Source: Sepiola atlantica
Taxonomy: Eukaryota; Mollusca; Cephalopoda; Sepiida; Sepiolidae
NCBI GenBank assembly: GCA_963556195.1
Contig: OY744537.1
Span: 16,544,274-16,608,273, forward strand
DNA: 64,000 nt
Direction: 5' to 3'
Below are positions 1-11,000 of this stretch, piece after piece. The position numbers were made by a program, and so were the translations under genes. The notes below the pieces were generated by a model. The model saw only the letters and a list, made by a program, of their open reading frames with translations, did not search any database and had not been told where the DNA came from. Position 1 is the stretch's first letter. Each line of letters opens with the position of its first letter.

Positions 1-1704
1 ACCCCAAGTGGAGACCAAAACCTTGATTTTTTACTGTGCTGCCATCGTCAAAATGATAATTATCATCTTACCTAGACAGCCAGTTTACTCGGAATCACAC
101 GGAGACAAAGGAAGCAACGAAAAACAAACGAATTCCATTTAAGAAAAAACCTTTATTCCATGTGAAACAGGTAAAAAATCTGAAAATAAAAAATAAACAA
201 AAAGGTAACTCACTACGACGAAGAAGAAGAAACAAGTATTCATAGATAAACGAAAGGAAAAAGGGGAAGCAAATCAGTACAATAGGATAGATGACTTAAT
301 TTAACTACTAGGGGGGGGGGCGAAGATGGGCTCGCCATACTAGAGAGGTAGACATCTCAGGGGACGCCGTCGTAGGAAACCTGAGCGACGCCGGAAATGA
401 GTTGTAACATTGTTACGACGGGGAGATATTGTTAATGAAAACATGAGAGGAATAATAAAGAGAGGATTGGCTAGCAAGGAAAGGAGAGAATTAATTTACA
501 TACCAAGTTATGTTAGCGGGGTGGAAGAATCTGCGGAGCGAAGCGCCCGTGTGTTTCGTGTAACGAACTGCAGGAAAATGGCGACGGTTGAAAGAACCGC
601 CAAAAGAACAAGTCTCTAGCAAGTCACGCTGACGAGAGTGGGTGATAATTGTTATTAGAATAAATAAATCGAAAATGAAGAATTAAAGTAGAATAAAGCT
701 AGTTAAAATCCGCATAGGAGAACGCAGAATAAAAAAGGAATTAAGAAAAAGAAAGACGAAAAGAAACATGTCATAGCGAGAATGAGACGTAAACAAAAAG
801 AAAAAGCGGTGAAGGGATGAATCTGTCCCTGATTGAAAGAGCGGCGGAGTACGAAACATGACAATTGAATTTATTTCAACTTTTTATTTATGAATTCACG
901 GAAACTTTACCAAAATACGACACCATAAAATTTTAAAAAACAAATCTGATATGTTTTTTTTTCAGACGCTTTCGCTTTATATAACATAAACATTTCGATT
1001 GGCCCGAATATATTTTGTTCAGATTTCATAAAATTCAATTGGAGGGGGGGGGGGTCGGCGGAGATCTACAAAAAATATTTTTCCTAATGTATTTTACAGA
1101 AACAGCATTTTGAAAATAAATCCATCCAATAGTGAATAAGTATCGACAATTTCGTGAAAATCTGACCATTAGTTGATTTTTTTCTAGATTTATTAAATAT
1201 ATGTGTGCCAGCGCGTAAAAAATGGCAGCTACATAGGAACGTTGTTTTAAGACGTCGATAATGCAAACATGTTTTTAGTTTCTCAGTTTCATTATTTTCG
1301 TAAGCTGTTTTTTTTTTAATCATCAGCAGTTTATTTTATGTTTCTTCATTGAATTGTACAAAAGTTATGTTAATATTAACCTATATTAAAGTTACATCGT
1401 GTCAAATATAGAGGGGGGGTCAATTCTATGGTTCGCTTTGGAGGTCCCTATCGATTACTCCTGTTATTTTTATTTTCAAAAATTCATAAAATACGACATT
1501 TTAACCTGATCAAAAAGTATTCACTCGAATTGAAAAAAAAGAAGGAAATTTGAACAAAGCAGAAGAGAATTTTTTCATTACTGCACAAGAAGTTTTCGTT
1601 TATTTTGTTACTATTTAATTGCTTTTTCAAGAGAAAACTTTTAGGTGATTTTAAAATGTTGACTTTTATGAGACAATAGTAGTATAAACCTACAAAAGTA
1701 GGAC
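1..1704. other. No gene recognised; AT-rich with poly-G runs
   Basis: I see no coding sequence that resembles a known family. The stretch is AT-rich with homopolymer G runs near 311-320, 1043-1053 and 1412-1418. A somewhat less AT-rich patch lies at about 300-640, and a short open frame there matches nothing I know. It could be part of an old transposon, but nothing in the sequence decides this. Confidence 0.5.
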
Positions 1705-2268
1705 ACTTTTTCGGTGCTTGTATTTTAAAAGTACGAAAAAAAGTTTTTTTTTTGTCTTTTACTGTTTGAGAGGTAAATAAGGGGCAATTAACTCCTATTT
1801 GACTATTGTGTTGAGACTCGTAAGTGTGCACTCTGATTTTATGTAAGCAAAATCAGCTTTTCCACGTGCCCATAAATAAATGAATTTTAATATTTCCTGA
1901 ATAGGTAATTTTGATTTGTCAAATATACTTTTATGTCTAATCGACGTTTTACTTGCACAATGCACATGTGCAACGCCAATTGAAGCCATCAGTTTTTACT
2001 AGTGATGGCACAAGTCGCATCTCATGGCCACAGTTGCAGGTTTCTGCACCAGAAATAAGTCTGCGTGCTTGCAAAAAATCAATCTGTTTCGCACTGTCTG
2101 CTGTAAAATACAGTACGTCTTCAAACTTGAAAGAGTTAAGATCCGAAGACTTACGAGTCACAACACAATAGTCAATGTAAGAGTTACTGCCCCTTATTTA
2201 CCTCTCATACAGTAAAAGACAAAAAAAAACTTTTTTTCGTCCTTTTAAAATACAAGCACCACTTTTTC
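1705..2268 (-). mobile_element. Merlin-like (IS1595/ISXO2 group) DNA transposon, internally deleted
   Basis: The element runs from 1713 to 2260 (548 bp). Its ends are inverted repeats of roughly 110 bp beginning GGTGCTTGTATTTTAAAAG on the left, mirrored at the right. It is bracketed by an exact 8-bp target duplication, ACTTTTTC, at 1705-1712 and 2261-2268. The interior carries the N-terminal part of an ISXO2-like transposase on the - strand. Merlin elements are the animal relatives of IS1016/IS1595 and make 8-9 bp duplications, which fits. The DDE catalytic region is missing, so this copy could only move in trans. The intact duplication suggests no rearrangement since insertion. The family is inferred; the termini and duplication are seen directly. 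Confidence 0.7.
1795..2161 (-). pseudogene. ISXO2-like transposase N-terminus, frameshifted
   Basis: Two overlapping - strand frames together give an ISXO2-like N-terminus. The first (2161 down to about 1950) contains QARRLISGAETCNCGHEM and KTDGFNWRC, a zinc-ribbon pattern with paired cysteines. The second (about 1950 down to 1795) continues with SIFDKSKLPIQEILKFIYLWA, the helical segment that follows the ribbon in this family. The frame changes near 1950, inside the cysteine-rich stretch, so the reading frame is broken. The DDE catalytic core is absent. It sits entirely inside the element with inverted ends described at 1705-2268. Confidence 0.6.
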
Positions 2269-3119
2269 TTTTTTCTGCTGTTTGTTTTTACACACGTTTA
2301 CAACAGACGGACTGTTTCGCTGTATGCCAAGTTTGTCTAAAATTTCACTACATAGTTTTTTTACTCAGTGAATTTCCGTTGTATCGCCACAGGGTAAATA
2401 CTATTGCGACCAATGAGCATCAAAAGAAAACCACGGAAGAGGAAACTGAAAAATAAAATTGGATAAGGGAGATAACTCTGGTTCAAGTGGTGTACTTTCA
2501 CTTACCTGAACACACAGTGCGTAAAAATGCTATTTCGAGAACTCCTTTTCTCCAATTATACTTATGTGTATTTATTGCACAGCAAGGTGTTCGACTGAAC
2601 TTCAATCTCTGTTTCCTCCATATAAGACATTTACAGCAAGGACTTTTTTTTTTTACTACAATTGCAAAGAAATTTCCTTTCTTCCTCCGTGTGCCTAATA
2701 TCAAATGGAATTTCCATAAAAAGTTTCTTTACGAGAAGTTGTCATCCATGGAAAACTTTAAGACGGGATTGCTTCCCTGTGGGTTACAACATGATCGTCT
2801 TCAAATCCAATGTCAACAAATACCGTCCTGATAAGTAATCACATTTTGTTCATTCTATTCATCATTTTAAATCCTCTCCTAATATTCTTCATCATTGAAC
2901 AATGTATGCAATTTTCTTAATCTCCAACGTGCGACGTAATCTTTATAATTATTATGAGATTGTTTTAATGAGAAGTTAAATTGTTAAAACGAGAGAGCTG
3001 AACGAAAACATATACTAGAATTGTCTGTAATGTTAATTTTTCCCCCCGTTCATAACATCCGGGCCATCATATACTTATACTCGTTTGGCCGTCACAACAA
3101 CGCCAGGTCAGGAGACATA
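2269..3119. other. No gene recognised
   Basis: No coding or RNA feature is supported. A short motif, GATAACTCTGGTTCAAG at about 2470-2486, recurs in nearly the same form at about 6782-6800, so part of this stretch may be an old dispersed repeat. Confidence 0.4.
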
Positions 3120-3480
3120 TCCGGTTCCTTATTTTAGTCACCTCCTCTCCAGGAGGTTAGACACAAGGACATGTGTGGCAAGGATTAGCGCCTACAAAAA
3201 CTGTCCGAACAGCTCCGTCGGCATTTTCCAGTAGAAGGTAAAGCCTGGGAGGGTGGACCTCCTTAGACTGAACAGAACCATACCTCAGCCCGACAGAGCA
3301 AGACCAGAAGAAACTACAACAGCCCACCCTCTGTCGGACTGATCGTTGAAGACGTATCTCCGACTGGTATCGGATCTCTGAGGTCTTAGGCGCAAAGATC
3401 TGTACTTAGCGAGTAACCTAAAATCGTATCGGTTGTAGATCGTATGATTAATTTCTTGGCCATTAAAAATCACCTGCTAG
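3120..3480. repeat. Dispersed foldback-family copy (partial)
   Basis: Contains GGTTAGACACAAGG near 3152, CCGTCGGCATT near 3216 and GGACCTCCTTAGACTGAACAG near 3256. The same three blocks occur in the same order at 51525, 51659 and about 51738. The GTTAGACACA block also marks the copies at 5415-5640 and 26723-27072. The shared order points to one dispersed family. No coding capacity is visible. Confidence 0.55.
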
Positions 3481-3639
3481 TTGAAGCAAGACGATTTATT
3501 TATCTGCTCTGTAAGAAAGAAGAATTTGTTTAAGTATATTTCCATCTTTTTGGAGTAGCGACCGTCACGAAGTTCTTAGAATGTAACTTCTGTCAGCCCC
3601 GCATCTAATAGAGATCTCCTGCTATCATTGTTCTTCTGA

Positions 3640-4260
3640 GAATCATTTTGTAGCAGTTACCTCCTCCTTTCAAAACATAACTACACCGGTTTGCCGGTAG
3701 GTGTCGCTTTTTCACCGACATGTGGCGCTGTAAAGCGACACCAGAGTTATCTGCCCTTCGGACTATAAAACCAGGTGCAAACGGAAATTCCCTCTCTTTT
3801 TCACCAACCAGCCTCGACAGAACGACGCTGACACTAGCGTTCCGTTTCACTCTTCTCTTCTGGTCAATTGGCCTCGGCAGAACGACGCTAATACACTAGC
3901 GCTTCGTCTCACGCTTTTCTCTTCAAATGGCATCGGCATAACAACTACCAACACACGTGGTCAAACAACGGTAAGTGTTCTCAACTCATTTTCTTTGTGT
4001 ACGGCTTTCAAAGACTTTACCCACGCCGAATTCATTTCTTCTTATACCTATTCAAGAACTGTTTTTCCATCGACACACATGCATACATCACACACTTCAT
4101 CATTCCACGTACACACAAGTTCTATAAACGTTATTTGAACTACTTCATTTTGTTTAATAATTATTACTCTGTCTTTGCATGCAACATTGCTTGATTTACT
4201 GAACACGTTTATAATCGGGGGGACACGACCCTCGATCCTAACAATCGTAATCAATGAGAG
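3640..4260 (+). other. LTR- or promoter-like segment
   Basis: A TATA-box-like CTATAAAACC at about 3763 is followed by two imperfect direct repeats, CAGAACGACGCT near 3817 and 3879, each followed by a similar 40-bp stretch. The segment ends in GGGGGGACACGACCCTCG near 4218. The arrangement resembles a retrotransposon LTR with promoter and R region. No matching second LTR or target duplication was found, so this is tentative. Confidence 0.3.
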
Positions 4261-4444
4261 GTGAAAAAAAAGACAGACAAGATTCTACGATTTTATCGAA
4301 AACTGTATGCCTACAACAATCAATGAAAGAACCAATATTCCTACGCTTTGTTTAGTTGAACATTTTTATATTTTAACAAATACCCGGGGCGTTAGCTCTA
4401 AATTATCCATACTTTAAATAGAACTCTACACGACCTATTACTAA

Positions 4445-5331
4445 TCTATGAACATTGAGCCAGCATTCATCTATGAGCATTGAATTATTGCTCATCTATA
4501 GAAAATTGAACTGTGACTTATCTATGAGCATTGGACTATTACTCATCTATTAACATAGAACTATTACTCACGTATGAACATTGAACTATTACTTATCTAT
4601 GAACATTTAAGTATTCCTCATCTATGAACATAGAACTATTACTTATGTATTAACATTGAACTATTACTCATCTATAAACAATAACCTATTACTCATCTAT
4701 GTAAAGTGAACTATTACTAAAATATGTACATAGAACTATTACTTACCTATAAACATTGAACCATTACTCACCTATAAACATTGCACTATTACTCATGTAT
4801 TAACATTGAACTATTACTCATCAATGAACATTGAAATATTACTCATCTATAAACATTGAAATATTACTCATCTATAAACATTGAACTATTACTCATCTAT
4901 GAACATTTAACTATTACGCATCTATAAACATTGAAATATTACTCATCTATAAACATTGAACTATTACTCATCTATGAACATTTAACTATTACGCATCTAT
5001 AAACATTGAAATATTACTCATCTATAAACATTGAAATATTACTCATCTATGAACATTTAACTATTACTCATCTATAAACATTGAACTATTACTCACCTAT
5101 AAACATTGAACCATTACTCATCTATAAACATTGAACCATTACTCATCTATAAATATTTAAGTATTACTCATCTATAAACATTGAACCATTACTCATCTAT
5201 AAACATTGAACTATTACTCATCAATGAATATTTAAGTATTACTCATTTATAAACATTGAACCATTACTCATCTATAAACATTGAACTATTACTCATCAAT
5301 AAACATTGAACTATACTCATCTATGAATATT
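4445..5331. repeat. 25-bp minisatellite array, about 35 diverged units
   Basis: The unit is roughly TCTATAAACATTGAACTATT followed by ACTCA, repeated in head-to-tail order. Units differ by single substitutions (GAAC/GAAA/TTAAC, TATAAAC/TATGAAC), and the left end is the most diverged. A higher-order pattern of about 100 bp is visible around 4880-5040. Confidence 0.9.
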
Positions 5332-5414
5332 CATGAGTAGAAACTTTGAGTTTCACATCAATCACCTTCCCCGCTTACAAGCAGATGAGTACCCTTTTTC
5401 ACAATTCGATCCTC

Positions 5415-5640
5415 TTTATTTACTTGCCTCTCAATTAGGGCAGAGTTAGACACAAGGTCAGTTTTTAATACGGGGAAGATCCAGCGCGGCAAAAAAGAGG
5501 TACTCTGGATTGGGACAAAAATTTAAATTACCTCACTCTAGAAGGATTTCTCCTTCACTAACCGAGGAGAGAATAGATGAAGTGTAGTATCAGAACAGAT
5601 ACTACACTTTGCTGCTAGGACTACAGTCCGATTGGCATTG
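5415..5640. repeat. Dispersed foldback-family copy (one arm)
   Basis: Starts with TTTATTTACTTGCCTC and GCAGAGTTAGACACAAGGTC, then CTCTGGATTGGGACAAAAAT and CTAGAAGGATTTCTCCTTCA. These blocks match, in order, the left arm of the palindromic copy at 26723-27072 and the reverse complement of 18740-18905. A short hairpin, AGTGTAGTATC...GATACTACACTT, lies at about 5580-5610. Confidence 0.6.
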
Positions 5641-6099
5641 TGTATATGTTTTTGATCATGACTTTTCAGGTTATTATCCCTCCCCATTTACAGTTTCTGT
5701 TCTTGATTTTATAGCTGTATAATTTTCTCTGTAAATAAATATTATATTCCTGAAATCTAACAACTTGTGTTAACTCTTGTGATTCCTTTGTTGTTCTTGT
5801 TGGTTTTCTCGTCCCAAAAGATTCTTGGGAAAGAATCCCATCATTTTATGTTCTTATTTATTTACTGAATTCGATTATTCGCACTTTTTTTGTATTTTGT
5901 GGAGACATGTCCCTTCGTGTGACTTCACGTTGATAATAAACGTCAAAACAAGATTAATGAAAAATAAAACGGTCGTGCCGACCCCATTTACGAGTCGGCA
6001 CTACTAACACAACCAGATGTTTAATCCTTGAACACCTTAGCCCATGTAACAGAAACCAAGACAGTTTTCTTTTATTTCTGCACATATCGTCATTCAAGC

Positions 6100-6640
6100 C
6101 GACCAATCAGATCTCATCAAAGTGTAGTATTAGCAGCAGCTACCAAAACAGTATAAAAAGGGTGCGTTTCTTCACTGCAGCCTCACAAACAGTTGCTCGC
6201 TCTTGAGGTTGCCGTCAAGCAATCCAGCAGCAGCCTTAACCCCTCGAATCCCTGCTAGAAGTAGCTGCATTTTCATTACCAAGACGTCGAGTCAGCACCT
6301 TTGCCTCTCCTTCTACAACACGCTAACAATGACTGACATCATAATCACTATCGTCACAGCAACTACAGCAGCTCGTTTCTAACCAATAAACTAACCGTGG
6401 CTTGAGCCGGGCATCATCATCATCAACATCATCATCATCATCTGCAGCTTGTTCTCCGAGCAGACAAAGTTCTACGGCAGCTACGTCAAAAGTAACAACT
6501 CCCAACGGAAAAAATGACACTTCAGCCAGGATAACCATCATCACTATCCTACGGTAACGATCCATCGTCTTTCCTGTCGTCTCACTGAATCATGAACTCT
6601 TCTTAACTGCCACATATTTATTGTTTTAAATAAATACCAC
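6100..6640 (+). promoter_or_regulatory. CCAAT/TATA promoter-like segment, possibly an LTR
   Basis: GACCAATCAG at about 6099 and GTATAAAAAGGGTGCG at about 6150 are spaced like a CCAAT box and a TATA box. A polyadenylation-like AAATAAATACC lies near 6628. This order is typical of an LTR (U3-R-U5). A CAT trinucleotide tract lies at about 6412-6441. No open frame worth calling follows, and no paired LTR was found. Confidence 0.3.
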
Positions 6641-7107
6641 CTTTATATTTTGCTGCATACACGAGTTTTTATTTTCTTTGCCACTGCTGTATTTATGTCT
6701 GTGTCTCCTTTCTTCGTTATAAAACCAATCACCAGCATCACCCCTGCAACAGAATATGTGAAAAATACATTTGATCAAAGAAGGTAACTCTGGTTCAAGG
6801 AATGTATCTTTATTGAATACTGGGTGTGATCTTTATCGATTCGGGAATTCATACCTGACGTAATTATCGTATCGGTCATATTGGCCGTCCACATTGATCA
6901 TCTAATCCTGATGGGTGGGGTGGACTGCTGGAGAAGCCGTAATTAAAATCATTAAGAAAATCTCTTTTTCAGCTGAATAAAATTCAGCTGTGCTCGAAAT
7001 TAGTACGATCAACTCCCATACTTTTAATATTTAAACAGGTGGTCTTTTATTTGATGTCTCACATACAGTCATGTTGAGAGAACAAGAATATATTTATTTC
7101 TTCTGAA
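6640..7107. other. No gene recognised
   Basis: Nothing coding or structural is supported apart from the short motif near 6782-6800 that is shared with about 2470. Confidence 0.4.
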
Positions 7108-7224
7108 CTATAAGTCCAAAATGGTATTCCAAAATGATCACCCATCTAGTACTGACCAGGCTCAACGTTGCTTAACTTCGGTGATCTAGCGGAAACCGCT
7201 GTGTCAACATGATTATGCCGTATT
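7108..7224 (-). rRNA. 5S rRNA-like sequence, probably a pseudogene or 5S-derived SINE head
   Basis: Read on the - strand this is a full-length 5S-like sequence of about 117 bp. It starts near TACGGCATAATCATGTTGAC. The internal promoter is well kept: GATCACCGAAGTTAAGCAAC (box A region) and CTGGTCAGTACTAGATGGGT (box C region). The 3' part (GGAATACCATTTTGGACTTA) keeps the GGAATACC core but has lost the closing stem with the 5' end. Single changes, such as the missing T in the TACTTGGATGGG block, suggest it is not a functional copy. 5S-derived SINE heads (SINE3 type) are known in animals and are an alternative. No second 5S copy was seen in the window. Confidence 0.72.
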
Positions 7225-8440
7225 CTGAACTACTAGCCCATATTAATTCGTGTATTCGACTTCTCTTCTCATCGTTATCTTTCTTATAATTTATCAAATC
7301 ACTTCTTGCTTCTCTGGGGACGTAATTCCCCATCCGGTTCCCGTTTGATATATATTTGTTCCCAGGTTTGTCTGATTTAACCTCTAACCCCACCAGACAG
7401 GTCCGTCCTGTAACACTTCTCAGTGTAACCGAACGAAAAATAAGCGTTATTTAAAACTAGCTAACGTACCCCCTTCAATATATTACAACTTCAGAAATAA
7501 TTTTATTGGAGTATTTCTCGATAACTGAATTGTTTATTATCAAACTAATTACCGATATTTTATTGTTAAGTTTAGTTACTGCTTGATAATCACGATAGTG
7601 ATAATGCCATAATATAATTTCAAAAACAGTGTTATTAATTTATTAAAGTGAAATATTTTGAAAATCAACAATCGTGCAAATTTTAAATGAAAAATTCATT
7701 TATTTAATTTTTTTTTTTTCGCGAATTTTCGTTGTAAAATACAACCTTGTGAAGCAAGACTGTCTTATAGTGTTTTTTTTTTCTTCTTTTCTTCCTTCTA
7801 GTTTACCGTAAGGTTCTTTGGGGTGTTTTTATGTTCTTTTATAGTTTATTTCTTAGATGAGATCACGAGGGTAATGTGTCGCTTAGTTGTCCAATAAAAG
7901 ACTCAGACCTTGTCAATAATTTCAATCAGTTGTGTATATCAACGCCTTTAGTTTCGAAACTAGTAAGTTTCAGCTTCAGATTGGACGAATACGGGTGCAT
8001 CAATTATGAATGCCTGTTTTAGTTTTAACTCGACGTTCCACTGATTACTTCATACCAAAAAACATCTCAAAGTCTTGCTGCTGTATGGAAATTTGCGAGG
8101 CAACTGTTAGCAAGCTACTAACCAAGAATTGGTAACAAGTTAGTCACGTAGACAATTCAACGGCAATTATTTTCGAGTAATGAATTCGCTTTTCACTAAG
8201 TGACTCGTTATTAATAACCTTAACCAAAATCGGTAAATTCCAACGTCAATGTCTGTTATAGAACGATTGGATTGCTAAAAAGTGTACGATTTTAATGATA
8301 TACTAGAATAAATGTGGCCCATTTTGTCACCCATTGAGATCGAACTAGATTGTTTGAATCAGGGAAAATTTGATTTGCAAAGCTAGTTCAATATTAAAAG
8401 TAAAAAGACAAAATCCAAAATTAGTCTCTTTCTGCTCGTT
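7225..8440. other. No gene recognised
   Basis: AT-rich sequence with no coding frame or RNA gene that I can support. Confidence 0.4.
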
Positions 8441-8447
8441 ATATCCC

Positions 8448-8500
<53 letters not shown>
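8448..8500. repeat. (CT)n followed by (ATCT)n microsatellite
   Basis: Alternating CT dinucleotides pass directly into about five ATCT tetramers. The short open frames reading SLSLSLSLY across it are artefacts of the repeat. Confidence 0.9.
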
Positions 8501-8716
8501 CTCGCTATACAGGTTTTCCAAATATGAACATCTGAGTGAAATATCTGACTTTTTTTCCTCCTGATGAGATTTTAGTCTCTAATAACTATTGATCGATAAC
8601 ATCGACATGCCAGTGTAGCGGCTTTTTATACATGTCAGTATAAATAAAAAAAATAATTGTATAAATAGCTCTATTTACTAGTGAGCACTATTTTATAAGC
8701 CCGATTGAAATTATGT

Positions 8717-8717
<1 letters not shown>

Positions 8718-8786
<69 letters not shown>
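8718..8786. repeat. (AT)n microsatellite, about 34 units
   Basis: Uninterrupted AT dinucleotides of about 69 bp. The frames reading IYIYIY are artefacts. Confidence 0.95.
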
Positions 8787-8790
<4 letters not shown>

Positions 8791-9132
8791 GTACAGAAAA
8801 ATTAGAGCAACATTCGTACCGTCGATTTCAAGCACAGAAGGACTTAGCCATCCGGCTCTCTTCAGCTTCTGTTGTCATCTGTTTCGGAAATGTGAAGTCA
8901 CGTGTCACTCTCGTTTGGACGCGTTATTTGCTTAGAGTGTTATGTATGTTTGTTTAAATTTAGTGTAAGGAAGGTTTAATAAGGTTTGAAAAAAAGGGTG
9001 GGGGTGAAAAGTAACAGTTGAGATTTAAACAAGAGAAAATTTAAAGAGATATAAAAAAAAATAAAAATATAACTTTAATTCTCAATTAATCGAGCACTCT
9101 GCTGGGATTTTTCCTGCTATATTACAAAGGAG

Positions 9133-9133
<1 letters not shown>

Positions 9134-9174
<41 letters not shown>
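9134..9174. repeat. (TA)n microsatellite
   Basis: About 20 uninterrupted TA units, starting after GGAGTTATATAT. Confidence 0.95.
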
Positions 9175-9179
<5 letters not shown>

Positions 9180-9364
9180 ACACGGTTCGTAGTTTTTTTT
9201 TCTTACTGTGAGATCAGTTCGTAACATCCAAGTGGAAAGAGAAAAAAAAATAAGTTCGTACAAACTTATTTACTTTGTTTGTGACTAATGAAAGAAAATC
9301 GACAGACCATTTTTCATTTTACTTTTCCCTTATATTAGCTGTTGAACGACGCGATTAGTAATAC

Positions 9365-9870
9365 AGGGTAGCCCCCCAAAAACGGGCCGCCGTGTACACT
9401 TTATGTGATATCTCCTTTATTTATTCACCGATTGCCCTTATTTTACAGGACATGGCAGAATCAACGACCGTGAGTACACCAAGACCTCAGTGGGAGCTGG
9501 GACAAAGAATACACTGTGTTAAATTTTACTACAAGACAGACTCGTTTAAGAAAACCCAGGACAGTTTCATGCATCAGTTTGAATGTGAAAAGGCTCCATC
9601 CAAAAGCAGAATTCAGAACTAGGGGGACCACTTTGAGAAGTATGGGACCGTGGAAACCCTCAACGCTGCCAGTGAGAACCGTCCAAGCCACTCGGGACGT
9701 CCCAAGAAGCAGACAGCCGAGCTGGTCGAAAGTGTGAGAGAGTCTCTCCAGAAGAGTCCGAAACGCTCTGTGCATAAGCGAAGTCAGTCCCTCGGTATCT
9801 CCCGTGAGACTTGCAGGAATAAACACCTGGCCAGTATCGCTAATAAGAAACTCTGAACCATTCATAGGCT
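9365..9870 (+). mobile_element. Mariner/IS630-like transposon 5' part with transposase N-terminus
   Basis: The left end, CAGGGTAGCCCCCCAAAAAC at about 9364, resembles the CAGGGTGGGCCAAAA termini of mariner-type elements, including the MITEs at 37252 and 40827. The coding region starts near 9452 (MAESTTVSTPRPQW) and gives a helix-turn-helix pattern, then a frame change near 9620. It continues with DHFEKYGTVETL, SGRPKKQTAELVESVRESL and SLGISRETC. This is the paired-like DNA-binding N-terminus of IS630-type transposases. The catalytic DDE region and right end are absent; RLE-LINE sequence begins just downstream. Confidence 0.6.
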
Positions 9871-9889
9871 GGGCAGAAAACTAGGTAAC

Positions 9890-11000
9890 TAATGACAATA
9901 CACAATGCACTACACCTGAAATATGATACTGACAGATTATACGTGAAAAGGAACAAAAGAGGGGAGTGGACATGTAAGTATAGAAGACTGCATGGAAGAC
10001 ACAAAAAAAGAGCTGGAGAAACAGATAACCCAGAACACAGAAAGGCTGATCACCGCAGCAAGAGACACCATCAAAATGAATAATTCCGGAAGCAGCAAAA
10101 CCAGAAACAAAAACAACAAGAAAAGTGGTAAGAGAAACAGCTACATATACGATTCATAAGAATGACAAGAGAAGAGACCCACGAAAACACCTGGGCATGG
10201 CTAAAAAAGGACACCTGAACAGAGAAACGGCATTATTACTGACAGCTGCATAGAACAATGAGATTAAAACTAACTACAGTAAAGTTAAAATGGATAAAAA
10301 CCAGGAAAACAGTAAGTGTAGACGCTGTGGATAAAGAAACGAAACGGTAAATCACATAATAAGTGAATGCAGCAAACTAGTCCCAAAAGAATACAATAAC
10401 AGACACGACTGCGTGGGGAAAGCAGTACACTGGGAACTATGCAAACGACTGCATTTTGAACATGCAGACAAATGGTACAGACACAAACCGGAAACGGTAT
10501 AAAAACGAAAATCACAAAATCCTCTGGGACATAGAGGTACAAACAGATAAACTTATCCGAGTAAGGAAACCGGATGTCATAATAGTTCACAAGAAGGAAA
10601 AAACTGCCAAATTGTAGATTTTGCCGTTTCAGCAAACCACAGGATAAAGATCAAAGAGACAGAAAAACAAAGCAAATATAAAGACCTAGCCAGAGGAATG
10701 AAAGGAATATGGAACATGAAGAAAGTCAATATAATACCAATAATCGTAGGAGCACTAGGAACAGTCTCGAAAAATCTGGAAAAAAGACTAGGAGAAATTG
10801 GAATAAAATGGAAGACTGAGAATATACAATGGACAGCAATGATGAAAACAGCTGAAATCTTAAGCGAAAACCTTGAATGCAGAAACCAACCAACACAAAC
10901 TAACCAGCCACATGGGAGTTGCAACAGAAATAAAACAAAGACATGGAAAGAAAACCAACCGAACCCAAGAGAACTGAAACTGCAAGAAATCTCATAAACT
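9890..11000 (+). pseudogene. RLE-type non-LTR retrotransposon, degenerate 3' part
   Basis: Translated with several frame shifts and stops, this gives the C-terminus of a LINE with a restriction-like endonuclease. In order I see a CCHC-like finger (CRRCG...ETVNHIISECSKLV near 10320-10385), RHDCVGKAVHWELCKR (near 10395-10450), the endonuclease core around CQIVDFAVSANHRIKIKE (near 10600-10660), DLARGMKGIWNMKKVNIIPI and IVGALGTVSKNLEKRL (10685-10790). In intact relatives an RPD precedes the VDFAVP block. Here the corresponding DNA is frame-disrupted (near 10570). The tail ends with a (TAA)n run at about 11020-11036. It cannot encode an active protein. Confidence 0.65.

Noticed and set aside
410..619. 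69-codon frame in the left part of the window
   Set aside because: No similarity to a known family, no splice signals, and a length expected by chance.
6323..6565. Asp-rich - strand frame (DDDDVDDDD)
   Set aside because: The Asp run is the CAT trinucleotide repeat read backwards, and the flanks look like LTR/promoter sequence.
8705..8957. Open frames with long IYIYIY runs
   Set aside because: They read through the (AT)n microsatellite. The sequence after the tract shows no domain.
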